DNA of 64,000 nucleotides, from the NCBI GenBank assembly GCA_002713145.1, contig PAVS01000001.1, positions 311,632 through 375,631 of the forward strand, given 5' to 3'. The stretch comes from Halobacteriovoraceae bacterium (GTDB lineage: Bacteria > Bdellovibrionota > Bacteriovoracia > Bacteriovoracales > Bacteriovoracaceae). A model generated the notes under the pieces. The model did not search any database and was not told the origin of the DNA. It was given only the letters and a program-made list of their open reading frames with translations. The position numbers and the translations under genes are program-made. This document shows, piece by piece, positions 1 through 8,236 of this stretch (its first letter is position 1; every line of letters starts with the position of its first letter).

Positions 1-240
1 GCTTCCAGATCCGTCGTCATTTCTATCCCCTGGAGGTTGATAATCTGGATCATCCGGATTATTGTCGGGATCATCCCAGGCTTGTTCTGCTTCATCATCA
101 GGAATTTGACTTCGCTCATACTCGTCTTTAAGAGTATCGAGGTGATCCTTTTCTAGAAATTCCTCTTCTTGACATGAACCAAACAAAAAAAGTAACGACA
201 GAATCGTCAGAGCTTTACTTACCCCTCTTGTTTTCATCAT
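1..240 (-). CDS. Lipoprotein, 5' part only
   Basis: The first 80 codons of a leftward gene that continues beyond the window edge. The N-terminus is basic (MMKTRGVSK), followed by a hydrophobic stretch ending in the lipobox LFGSC, so it should be processed as a lipoprotein. The mature part visible is very acidic and rich in Asp, Pro and Asn (for example DDPDNNPDDPDY), which suggests a disordered linker behind the anchor. A GGAG lies 3 bases before the first of two adjacent ATGs and 6 before the second. No family can be assigned from this fragment. Confidence 0.75.
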   Translation of the reverse strand, partial: MMKTRGVSKALTILSLLFLFGSCQEEEFLEKDHLDTLKDEYERSQIPDDEAEQAWDDPDNNPDDPDYQPPGDRNDDGSGS

Positions 241-422
241 TGACTCCATTGTAGTGATCGGGCGACCACCTAGAGAACCGTTACCTTGACCTACATATCA
301 CGTACTTCAACCACAAACGTACAACACAAGGCAGAGCGATGGAACCTTATTTTCTAATAGGGTTGTGAAAAACTCAAGTCGTAAAAGATTTTAAAATGAG
401 AAATTTAAAGTATATCAGTGGG

Positions 423-1184
423 TTATTTGCAGTTTTTAAGACTTGTTAACTCTATGTATTTTTTTCCAGCAGTTTCTTTATCTACTAAGAAACAACGACC
501 ATTTTTTTGGCCTTCTTGTTTAATGTAAACATATTCTGTCTCGTTAGGTCGGCAGTGTTTTTTCGCAACTTCATCGATATAAAATTCTTCACCTTCGATA
601 GCCTGTTCATAACAATAGCCACTTGTTCGATCTTTTAACTTGAAGATATAGAGGGTTGATTCGGGCTTACAAAACTCTAATTTTACAGGAATAAGTTTTT
701 CATCATTATCTTTTGCAAAACACTCCCCAGATGATTTAGAAGTCTGCTTAAAAAAGTATGATTGCACATTTTCCGAGCAATCCTGCATTTTTAGTTTTTT
801 ATAATACTCCTTTCCTTTAGAAGGAAAGTCATATTCGTAACATCCTGATTGGTCTCCAAATGTTTGCAGTTTTGTAACTGTGTTGGGAGTTTTGCAATTT
901 TCTATGTCAGTTTTGGATAAGTAATTCTTTCCTCCTGTTTCAGCATCAACTTCAACACATTCGCCACTAGGAAAATGAAAAGCTAGTTGAGTCTCACCTG
1001 TTTTACAATTTTCTGCAGCAGCTCTTTTCTTAAACATACGACCTTGGGTTTGGCGATCATACTCAATACACTCGCCATCAAAAAGACCCCCTTTAATATT
1101 CTCCCATCGATAGTCAGTGATAAGAGCGCCATCCGCAAAAAGTGGGGGGGAGACTAGAGTAAGGACGATGATAAGAAATCTCAT
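423..1184 (-). CDS. Secreted protein with six Cys-pair repeats
   Basis: A 253-residue protein with a signal peptide (MRFLIIVLTLVSPPLFADG). The mature part is about six imperfect repeats of 38-40 residues. Each has an early Cys in a G-x-C motif (GECIEYD, GECVEVD, GCYEYD, GECFAKD, GYCYEQ, GRCFLVD) and a second Cys about 20 residues later (ENCK, ENCK, QDC, EFCK, KHCR, KNCK). This spacing suggests one disulfide per repeat in a periplasmic or exported protein. No family is recognised. It is divergent from the gene at 1300 and shares a 115-base spacer with it. Start and repeat pattern are clear; function is unknown. Confidence 0.8.
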   Translation of the reverse strand: MRFLIIVLTLVSPPLFADGALITDYRWENIKGGLFDGECIEYDRQTQGRMFKKRAAAENCKTGETQLAFHFPSGECVEVDAETGGKNYLSKTDIENCKTPNTVTKLQTFGDQSGCYEYDFPSKGKEYYKKLKMQDCSENVQSYFFKQTSKSSGECFAKDNDEKLIPVKLEFCKPESTLYIFKLKDRTSGYCYEQAIEGEEFYIDEVAKKHCRPNETEYVYIKQEGQKNGRCFLVDKETAGKKYIELTSLKNCK

Positions 1185-1299
1185 AAAGTTATTTTCGACT
1201 GCTTAGAAATATTTTCCTAGTTGGAAAACTTTGCCAATCAGGTATTCGGCCTTTCTTTTTTTTTCTCTCTGAACGATAGGTATCTTTGAGAGGTTTAAT

Positions 1300-1818
1300 A
1301 TGATGGAAAATTTTAAAAGTTATTTAAGTCGTGGAATCGACAAAGCTTCACTGATTGAAGGTATTTTACAAACTCCTGAGCATGGCTGGATGAAAGAAGA
1401 TTCGTGCACATTTGCTCATATGCAAGATTTCTTTGAAAGAATCCCTTCTAAAGTACTCAAGAAAGTTTTCGTCGATGAGCATACAATTCTGGTACCTGCT
1501 TCTGGAAAGTATGCTTGCGCAGTTAGAAGTCACCATCAATATGTTGTTTTAGTCTTCTCAGAAGTTTTACAAAAATTAAGTAAGTATAACGATGGCTGGG
1601 CAAAAGCTGTGCTAGCCCATGAGTTAGGGCATATATTTCTCGATCATCATAAGGTTAATGAAGATATAATGGAGTCTCAAGTTGATGCTGACGCTTTTGC
1701 TTGTGACATGGGATACCTTGAGGAGTTGGAAAGTTTCCTGCATGATCAACCAGAGTCAGTGGAAAAAAGAGTAAGATTAAGCTTTCTTACTACCTATTAT
1801 TTTTCACAAGAAAACTAG
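1300..1818 (+). CDS. HExxH zinc peptidase-like protein
   Basis: A 172-residue protein without a signal peptide. Mid-protein AVLAHELGHIFLDHH contains the zinc-binding HExxH (HELGH), and about 16 residues on QVDADAFACD gives the acidic downstream helix typical of M48-like gluzincins. This supports a small cytoplasmic zinc peptidase, or a binding protein derived from one; the usual membrane segments of M48 HtpX are absent. The start is the first of two adjacent ATGs, with a GAGAGG ribosome site just upstream. It leads a tight rightward run (TerB-like, SelO-like, S51 peptidase). The substrate is unknown. Confidence 0.7.
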   Translation: MMENFKSYLSRGIDKASLIEGILQTPEHGWMKEDSCTFAHMQDFFERIPSKVLKKVFVDEHTILVPASGKYACAVRSHHQYVVLVFSEVLQKLSKYNDGWAKAVLAHELGHIFLDHHKVNEDIMESQVDADAFACDMGYLEELESFLHDQPESVEKRVRLSFLTTYYFSQEN

Positions 1819-1836
1819 CAATGAAAGGAAACATTT

Positions 1837-2343
1837 ATGGGACTTCTGGACTTCTTTAAGAATGAGGACCAAGCTGAAGTAAAGAAATATAGCGGGTTGT
1901 ATGATCAATTAGCTGTAGAATACCAGCAGATTTCTGAGAAGGACCTAGTCGTTTTGAGCTGTATCGCAGGGCTGATGGCACGAGTCGCGTATGTCGATTT
2001 TGATTTACACGAAAATGAAGTTAAAAAAATGAAAGAACTCATTCAGAGTTGGAATCAAAAGCTTGAATTCGATCATGAGATTACAACAGATATGGCCATT
2101 AAGTATGTAAGAGAAATGGCCGGCATTGATAATCACCTTCTTGTTCACCCTTTGAAATCACATCTTAATCCAGATCAACGCTATCAGGTACTGCAAATGC
2201 TTTTTTTAATTGCAGCTAGTGATGGCAATGTTGCAGGAATAGAGTCAGAAGAGATAAGAATTATCACGAAAGGACTTGAGCTAACTAATCAACATTTTCT
2301 CGCGGCAAGGGCGGAAGTGTCTGAATTCTTTTTAACTCGCTAG
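1837..2343 (+). CDS. TerB-like helical protein
   Basis: A 168-residue protein, entirely soluble. The pattern LSCIAGLMARVAYVDFDLHENEV and later MLFLIAASDGNVAGIESEEI matches the two-lobed helical TerB/DjlA-type fold, in which a D-G-x-hydrophobic-x-x-x-E loop recurs. TerB-like domains are found in tellurite-resistance and envelope-stress proteins, but the fold alone gives no reaction. It follows the HExxH gene by 18 bases with an AAAGGAA ribosome site, so the two are probably co-transcribed. Fold call moderate; role unknown. Confidence 0.65.
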   Translation: MGLLDFFKNEDQAEVKKYSGLYDQLAVEYQQISEKDLVVLSCIAGLMARVAYVDFDLHENEVKKMKELIQSWNQKLEFDHEITTDMAIKYVREMAGIDNHLLVHPLKSHLNPDQRYQVLQMLFLIAASDGNVAGIESEEIRIITKGLELTNQHFLAARAEVSEFFLTR

Positions 2344-2419
2344 GTTTTATTGAGTTTACCCTTTAACGCAATTTTGAAATTTGATATCCTATTCTAGTAG
2401 AAAGGAACAGGATGTTCAT

Positions 2420-4231
2420 ATGGGCCAGAAGAAGGCATTAGAAGAAAAAAAATCCTACGGGAAATTTGACCGTTTAGATGGCAGTCATCCCTTTAAAAAA
2501 GTTCTCCCAAAGGGCTTTATTGATTATCCTGCGAGAATTAGGCGTGGGGGAAAACTCAAGTACTTCAATTACGATTTGGCAAAAGAAATGGGACTTATTT
2601 CTCATGATCATCCCAATCAGATGAATTCCGAATTAGAAGAAAAAATCCTAGAGACCTTTTCGATACAAATAATTAATGAGTATGACCAAATGAAAAATAG
2701 AAGTTTTCCCAAAGATGAGGTGAAAGCTGGAACTTATATGGCCACACGCTATCTACAGCTTCAACATGAAGATAAAAAAGGAAAAACTTCTGGAGATGGA
2801 AGAAGTGTTTGGAACGGTCAAATAAAGCATCGTGGAAAAACTTGGGATGTCTCCTCTGGAGGGACAGGAGCAACGAGACTTAGCCCCGCAACCAGCAAGT
2901 TCAATAAATTCTTTGAAACAGGGGACCCTTCAATTTCTTATGGCTGTGGATACGCAGAATTAGACGAAGGTATCGCCACGGCATTAATGAGTAAAATTTT
3001 TAATGCTAATCAAGTAAAAACAGAACAGACCTTAGTGGTCATTGATTTTGGAAATAATATATCCATCAATGTTCGCGCTTATCAAAATTTATTAAGGCCA
3101 AGTCATTTCTTTATGTACTTAAAACAAGATGACTTTAATTCTTTGAAAGCTATTACAGATTATTATATTGATACTCAGCGAGAAAAAAAATCATGGGAAA
3201 ACTGTCCATCAAATAAAAAAAGATATGATTTCTTTCTTAAAAAAATGAATGAAAGGTTTGCTAAACTGGCTGCGGACTTTGAGGATCAGTATATTTTTTG
3301 TTGGCTTGACTGGGATGGCGATAATATCTTGATGGACGGTGGGATTATCGACTATGGTTCAGTCAGACAGTTTGGCTTGTTTCATTATGAATATAGGTAT
3401 GACGATGATGATCGCTACTCCACAAATTTAATAGAGCAAAAATCAAAGGCTAAATATACTATTCAAACTTTTCTACAATTAGTAGATTTTGTGAAAAACA
3501 ATGAAAAGAAGCCTATTTCTGATTTTGCTTCAGATCCACTTCTAGAGGATTTTGAGAAAATTTATGAAGAGCAGAAAAATTTAAATATTCTCCACCGCAT
3601 AGGTTTTTCAGCGAGACGTGCGAAACAGCTCTTGAAAAGACATCGAAAACTTGTTGAGGACTTTAGGAAAACCTTTTCTTATTTTGAAAAGAGTAAATGT
3701 GATAAAGGAATGCAAGAGATACCCGATGGGATCACATGCGATGCTGTTTTTTCTATGAGAAAATTTTTGCGAGAATATCCTCAGATATTTTTGATCGAGG
3801 GACAGTGGTTAGATGACTCAGACTTTTTAGAGGTTATGAAAAGCAGTTTTGCTAGTGAAAAAGATTTAGAGATTAATTCCTATCGAAAACAAAAGATAAG
3901 GGATTTTCAAGCGATATATCATGAACTCATTCACGAGGTTTCCAAAATTTTCCAAGAGAAAGAGCATGAAACTCTAATAGAAATCATTAAAAGATCAAAT
4001 ATTATTAATAAATCGGCGAGGGTCACAGGAGACTCCGTCACGATCATTGTAGATAAGATATTAAACAGATCTAAGTCCTATCAGGCCGATGAGCTCTATG
4101 ATTTATTCGACTCAATTACTCGGTCACAAAATCTGGATCCTGATATAAAACTAAATAAAAACCCACAAAAGCCGAATCAGAAAGTTATGCAGATGATTAA
4201 TATCATCGAGGAACACCGTGAAGGCTTATGA
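2420..4231 (+). CDS. Divergent SelO/YdiU-like pseudokinase
   Basis: A 603-residue cytoplasmic protein. Weak but ordered similarity to the SelO (YdiU) protein-AMPylator family is seen: a GDGRS motif at 125-129, a glycine-rich stretch (SSGGTGATR) where SelO has its LKGAG loop, and GDN with IDYG at about 300-313 matching the SelO metal-binding Asn and Asp. The SelO lysine in LKG appears replaced by Ser, and the C-terminal half (about 330-603) is unlike classical SelO and rich in Lys and Glu. The ATG at 2420 is chosen because AGGA lies 7 bases upstream; an in-frame TTG at 2381 has no good ribosome site. It overlaps the next gene by 4 bases. A distinct pseudokinase family is possible. Confidence 0.5.
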   Translation: MGQKKALEEKKSYGKFDRLDGSHPFKKVLPKGFIDYPARIRRGGKLKYFNYDLAKEMGLISHDHPNQMNSELEEKILETFSIQIINEYDQMKNRSFPKDEVKAGTYMATRYLQLQHEDKKGKTSGDGRSVWNGQIKHRGKTWDVSSGGTGATRLSPATSKFNKFFETGDPSISYGCGYAELDEGIATALMSKIFNANQVKTEQTLVVIDFGNNISINVRAYQNLLRPSHFFMYLKQDDFNSLKAITDYYIDTQREKKSWENCPSNKKRYDFFLKKMNERFAKLAADFEDQYIFCWLDWDGDNILMDGGIIDYGSVRQFGLFHYEYRYDDDDRYSTNLIEQKSKAKYTIQTFLQLVDFVKNNEKKPISDFASDPLLEDFEKIYEEQKNLNILHRIGFSARRAKQLLKRHRKLVEDFRKTFSYFEKSKCDKGMQEIPDGITCDAVFSMRKFLREYPQIFLIEGQWLDDSDFLEVMKSSFASEKDLEINSYRKQKIRDFQAIYHELIHEVSKIFQEKEHETLIEIIKRSNIINKSARVTGDSVTIIVDKILNRSKSYQADELYDLFDSITRSQNLDPDIKLNKNPQKPNQKVMQMINIIEEHREGL

Positions 4232-4893
4232 ATCTTGTTTTTTATAGTGGCGGAGAAGCTGAAGAAAACTTGTCGTTAGATAAGCGCCTTCTTTCTTTGA
4301 AGGGGAAGCGGCCACTGACTCTAACCTTAATTCCTGCGGGATCTTATTTTGCAGAGGAATATTATCAAGACATCGTAGAACAATATGGACCCTTGGGTGT
4401 CTCGAGAATTCTGCTTTTTAACATCGATCAAGCCTTTTCGGAAGCCTTCAAGCGCGCCGTCCTAAGATCAGATATTATTCATTTAGGCGGAGGAAATACC
4501 TTTTATTTTCTTAAACATTTAAGAAGGTCGGGGATGTTAAAAGAGTTAAAAGAATGGGTTCTAGGTGGGGGAGTGCTAACCGGATTAAGTGCGGGAGCCA
4601 TTGTGATGACTAAGACAATTCACACCGCCAGCTTTCCAGACTTTGATCGAGACGATAATGACGAAAATTTGAAAAACCTAAGTGCAATGGGTTTAGTAGA
4701 CTTTGAGGTTTTTCCTCATTATAAAAACTCAAGGCGATATGATAAAGAGCTAATGAAATATTCACTTGAAAAAGAGGGTCCTATTTACGCTCTGCCCGAT
4801 GGAAGTGGTATAGTATTGACGGACGAGGAGCTTTCATTTGTTGGTCGTTCATTTTGCTTTCTAGCTGGGAAAAAATATTCTATCCATAAATAA
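4228..4893 (+). CDS. Peptidase S51-like (dipeptidase E type)
   Basis: A 221-residue soluble protein. It has the S51 family layout: HLGGGNTFYF near residue 90, then the nucleophile elbow GLSAGA with the catalytic Ser near 125, and a C-terminal strand region. S51 enzymes include alpha-aspartyl dipeptidase and cyanophycinase; length fits dipeptidase E (about 230). The ATGA overlap with the preceding SelO-like gene indicates translational coupling, so the two products may act in one pathway. Which dipeptide or isopeptide it cleaves cannot be told from sequence. Confidence 0.75.
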   Translation: MNLVFYSGGEAEENLSLDKRLLSLKGKRPLTLTLIPAGSYFAEEYYQDIVEQYGPLGVSRILLFNIDQAFSEAFKRAVLRSDIIHLGGGNTFYFLKHLRRSGMLKELKEWVLGGGVLTGLSAGAIVMTKTIHTASFPDFDRDDNDENLKNLSAMGLVDFEVFPHYKNSRRYDKELMKYSLEKEGPIYALPDGSGIVLTDEELSFVGRSFCFLAGKKYSIHK

Positions 4894-4930
4894 GTGTTTA
4901 ATAATTTGTTAAAAGACCGATAATTTCTAT

Positions 4931-6043
4931 ATGTCGTTTAAGAAAGAAAGCTTCTTGAAACTTGTAAAATCTGCAGTTTCAAACGGAGTAAGTGATATCC
5001 ATATTAGAACAGGTGAGAGACCTTGTTTTCGAGTGAGAGGTGATCTTGTTCCAGTTAAAATAGACCCTCTCACTTATGATGATGTCAAACTATGTGCATC
5101 TGTCATGATCAAAAATGAAAAAGCAAAAGAGCAGCTTGATGTTCTCAAAGAGCTGGACGGCTCTTTTAATATACCTAAATTATGTAGGCTTCGATTCAAT
5201 CTACTTCGGTATCAAGGAAAGATGGGCCTGATCTTAAGAATTATAGATGCAAACATTCCTTCTACTGAAGATTTAGGCTTACCATCAGTTGTCAACAAAA
5301 TTGCCCTTGCTCATAAAGGACTTGTACTTGTAACGGGGGCCACAGGTTCAGGAAAAAGTTCTACTCTAGCTGCCATGATAAATCATGTAAATCGAACAAA
5401 GCCGGTTCATATTTTAACGCTTGAAGACCCTGTCGAGTATATTCACCAGCCTATAAAAGCGAGGATTACTCAACGAGAAATTGGCGAAGATACAGATGAC
5501 TTTGCAGCGGCACTTCGCTCTGCCCTTAGACAGGATCCTGATATTATTTTAATTGGGGAAATGAGAGATGCAGAAACAATTGGTATTGCACTAAAAGCTG
5601 CAGAAACTGGCCATCTTGTTTTTGGAACAGTTCATACCACCGATGCTCTTAATACTATTGGACGACTCATTTCAATGTTTCCTCCAGAGGAACAGGATGC
5701 AGTCAGAATGCGTATCTCTGATAATTTATATGCAACAATTTCACAAAGACTCCTTAAAACGGTTGATGGAAAAGGAAGAGTTGCAGCACAAGAGATTATG
5801 ATCACTTCTCCAGGTATCAGAGAAGCACTTTCAGACGCCTCGAAAATTTCAGAGATCTATACTTATATTACCAAGGGAAAACGAGGGCAGGGCACGCAGA
5901 CATTTGATCAGCATATAACAGATCTCTACAAAGCTGGAAAAATAACTTTGGACGAAGCTAAAAATGCAGCTTCCAGCCCGGAAGACTTTGAAAGAAATTT
6001 AATGTTTGGTGATGAAGAGAACGATGAAACCGGAATGTATTAA
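4931..6043 (+). CDS. pilT: Type IV pilus retraction ATPase PilT
   Basis: A 370-residue secretion ATPase. An N-terminal PAS-like segment (DIHIRTGERPCFRVRG) precedes the RecA-type core with Walker A GATGSGKSS near 135, the Asp box LEDPVEYIH, Walker B ILIGEMRD, and the His box GTVHTTDALNTIGR. The AALRSALRQDPD stretch is typical of PilT rather than PilB. It powers pilus retraction at the inner membrane. It stands 37 bases after the S51 gene, so could be separately expressed, and is followed by repeats and hairpins and a convergent dtd. Family call is firm. Confidence 0.95.
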   Translation: MSFKKESFLKLVKSAVSNGVSDIHIRTGERPCFRVRGDLVPVKIDPLTYDDVKLCASVMIKNEKAKEQLDVLKELDGSFNIPKLCRLRFNLLRYQGKMGLILRIIDANIPSTEDLGLPSVVNKIALAHKGLVLVTGATGSGKSSTLAAMINHVNRTKPVHILTLEDPVEYIHQPIKARITQREIGEDTDDFAAALRSALRQDPDIILIGEMRDAETIGIALKAAETGHLVFGTVHTTDALNTIGRLISMFPPEEQDAVRMRISDNLYATISQRLLKTVDGKGRVAAQEIMITSPGIREALSDASKISEIYTYITKGKRGQGTQTFDQHITDLYKAGKITLDEAKNAASSPEDFERNLMFGDEENDETGMY

Positions 6044-6173
6044 TCCAGCCTTTGGGACAATTTAAATATCACTGAAATTTTAGGCTGGATTAATGATCCA
6101 TGGAACTTCCAGGGGAAGTTCCAGACTCCAGCCTTTGGGATACTTTAAGAATCACAAGAACTCCAGCCTTTGG
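6043..6173. repeat. Three-copy direct repeat between pilT and dtd
   Basis: The core TCCAGCCTTTGG occurs three times (from 6044, 6127 and 6162). The first two copies extend as CCAGCCTTTGGGA followed by a TTTAA and an ATCAC block; copies two and three are 35 bases apart. An exact 11-base inverted repeat (TTAATCCAGCC at 6040-6050 and its complement at 6083-6093) starts at the pilT stop codon. The set fills the convergent spacer and touches the dtd stop. Confidence 0.8.
6101..6123. terminator. Perfect 10-bp hairpin in convergent spacer
   Basis: TGGAACTTCC at 6101-6110, a 3-base loop, then the exact complement at 6114-6123. There is no T-run on either side, so it may be an RNA-stabilising hairpin or a T-less bidirectional terminator between pilT and dtd rather than a classical intrinsic terminator. 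Confidence 0.5.
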
Positions 6174-6611
6174 TTAGTACTCAAGAATAAATGTGACAGG
6201 ACCATCATTTTTAGATTCAACCAGCATTTCGGCTCCAAAAATTCCCATTTCAACTCTAAGCCCGTTTTCTGTAAGCTTATCATTAAATTTTCTATAAAAA
6301 ATCTTTGCTTCATTAGGTTGCATTGATTTGTCAAAACTAGGTCTATGACCCTTTTTCCCATCCCAGGATAAAGTAAATTGAGAAATAGAAAGTACTTCAC
6401 CTTGAACTTGTGAGAGACTTAAATTCATCTTTCCCTCGTCATCATTAAAGATTCTAAATTTTGATATCTTCTCGACAGCTAAATCTACTTTGTCCATGGT
6501 ATCGCCGGCTTCAAAACAAACATAAAGCAAATAGCCTTGCCCTATTTTTCCTGTGACTTTATTATCCACGGATACCGATGCTTCTTTGACTCTTTGAATA
6601 ATGACTTTCAT
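6174..6611 (-). CDS. dtd: D-aminoacyl-tRNA deacylase
   Basis: A 145-residue protein matching DTD over its full normal length. It hydrolyses D-amino acids (and glycine from tRNA-Ala) mischarged on tRNA in the cytoplasm. Visible marks are the N-terminal MKVIIQRVKEASVSVD, the catalytic SISQFTL (SQxxL) near residue 80, and NDGPVTF near the C-terminus, the cross-subunit Gly-Pro motif region. Its ATG shares one base with the stop of the upstream ChaN-like gene (TAATG), so translation is coupled. Confidence 0.95.
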   Translation of the reverse strand: MKVIIQRVKEASVSVDNKVTGKIGQGYLLYVCFEAGDTMDKVDLAVEKISKFRIFNDDEGKMNLSLSQVQGEVLSISQFTLSWDGKKGHRPSFDKSMQPNEAKIFYRKFNDKLTENGLRVEMGIFGAEMLVESKNDGPVTFILEY

Positions 6612-8185
6612 TAAAAATATCTCTTTTGATGTCTTTGATAGTCCACATCTTTTAGGATGAGGTCACGCTGATTTGTAAGGTCTTCAAAGTTAAATGACAA
6701 AAATGAAAGAGTGTCATGTAATAAGCTAGAGTCATTTTTATCAATTTCTTTTTGATAGAGGTATTCTCCTAGAACATGTCCAAAACGATTTGCCACTTCA
6801 AATACCAGCATTTTATCTCTATCTTCAAGGCTTTTTGGAAAGGTCTTTGCCGTAAAAAGATTTAATAATATTTTATCTTTAGGGGTATTAGACTTTTTAA
6901 AGTCCAAATAGAGCTCGCATTTTCGATGTGGATTAATGATTTTGGAGAAAAAATAAGCAAAGACTCCTTCCCAAACATGAAGAGTAAAAAATGAAGCAGT
7001 CTTACTGTCGGTCAGAGCACTTAATGAATTTAAGTTCTTTTTTTCAAAATAAAAATGTGAAAGATGAATTCCAGCTAGATATGAGATTCGATTCATAGAG
7101 TAGCTCGAACAGTAGAACTTATTTCCCAGGAAACAGAAAGAATGATTTCTTGCAATGAGATTTTGATAAAAAGTTCTTAAAGCTTTATCCATTGATGAAG
7201 TAAGAGTCTCTTCAACATATTCGAGGTTCGTATGATCATACAAATTAAAATCATCTATCTGATCGATTGTTATTTCCAAGCCCAGAAAACTAATAATCTG
7301 TTCACATATAAGACTGAAATTTTCGTGAGTATCGTCGGAAAATATTTTTTTCCCATTTTCTATAATATAGTGATGAATATCAAACTCAGGATCATTGCAA
7401 AGATTTTCATACCAATAGACCATGCTTTCATATTTGACCCAAGGGGGAGCCGTTAATATACAAAATTCGTGAGGGTTAAAGCAGACGGTTTCAGCTTGAG
7501 ATCCACTCTCAGCTAGTTTCCAATAAACTTTATCTAGGTTTTGGTGGATGATTAGTTTTTCTAAATTGGGATTTAATTTCTCTAAGAGTGCAGGCATCTT
7601 ATTAGGAGCAATGTGGAGCTCTCCATATAGAACAATGAGTTTTTTATCAGGTTGCTCATTATTAATTTTTGCCAGAAGGTCTGCTGCAAATTGATCTCTC
7701 TCTAGTAAAGTTCCCTTCTTATTTAAAGCAATAATCTCAATTTGAAATTCTTTAGCCAGCTCAAAAATTAGCTTATAATGAGTCCATGGAAACCTCCACG
7801 AATCGTGATAGTCAATTTCCTCTAAAAACTCTAATTCAGTTAAGTGTCCCTCAAGATAGGTATCCAAAATAAGTTGGTAGGAGCTATCTATCATCTCAAG
7901 TCCAATGATGGGGGTGTGATCTTGAGTGATAAGTATTTTAATAATACGTAGAACATTTCTAATATTTTGATCGAAAGTATGGAAATCACCAATAAAGGTC
8001 ACATCTGTATCTTTTACCTTTGAAAGCAAGTGATCCATTGTACAAACTTCAAAATCGCGGTCCGAGAATTTTTCTTGATTTGAAAAATAGAGGTCTAATT
8101 CTTCAGAGCCGACCTCGTAGGAGAGTGCTTTATTTTTAAGATAATTAAATATTTGCTTTCTTAGCTCTAAGATTCCAGATTTCAA
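6611..8185 (-). CDS. ChaN/Tiki-superfamily protein with extra C-terminal half
   Basis: A 524-residue protein. Residues about 55-215 match the ChaN-like haem-binding/Tiki fold: TFIGDFHTFDQN (G-[DE]-x-H), IGLEMID, YHDSWRF, and LIVLYGELHIAPNKMP with its G-x-x-H. ChaN members are usually secreted, but no signal peptide is seen, so this one appears cytoplasmic. The second half (about 230-524) has no recognised domain. The start is taken as the second of two adjacent TTG codons, 6 bases after AAGGGG. It is coupled to dtd downstream. Enzymatic activity of this superfamily (metal hydrolase or haem binding) cannot be decided here. Confidence 0.65.
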   Translation of the reverse strand: MKSGILELRKQIFNYLKNKALSYEVGSEELDLYFSNQEKFSDRDFEVCTMDHLLSKVKDTDVTFIGDFHTFDQNIRNVLRIIKILITQDHTPIIGLEMIDSSYQLILDTYLEGHLTELEFLEEIDYHDSWRFPWTHYKLIFELAKEFQIEIIALNKKGTLLERDQFAADLLAKINNEQPDKKLIVLYGELHIAPNKMPALLEKLNPNLEKLIIHQNLDKVYWKLAESGSQAETVCFNPHEFCILTAPPWVKYESMVYWYENLCNDPEFDIHHYIIENGKKIFSDDTHENFSLICEQIISFLGLEITIDQIDDFNLYDHTNLEYVEETLTSSMDKALRTFYQNLIARNHSFCFLGNKFYCSSYSMNRISYLAGIHLSHFYFEKKNLNSLSALTDSKTASFFTLHVWEGVFAYFFSKIINPHRKCELYLDFKKSNTPKDKILLNLFTAKTFPKSLEDRDKMLVFEVANRFGHVLGEYLYQKEIDKNDSSLLHDTLSFLSFNFEDLTNQRDLILKDVDYQRHQKRYF

Positions 8186-8236
8186 CAAGCACCCCTTATA
8201 CTCAGTTTAAACCCAGAGTCTTTTTTTTCCAATAAC

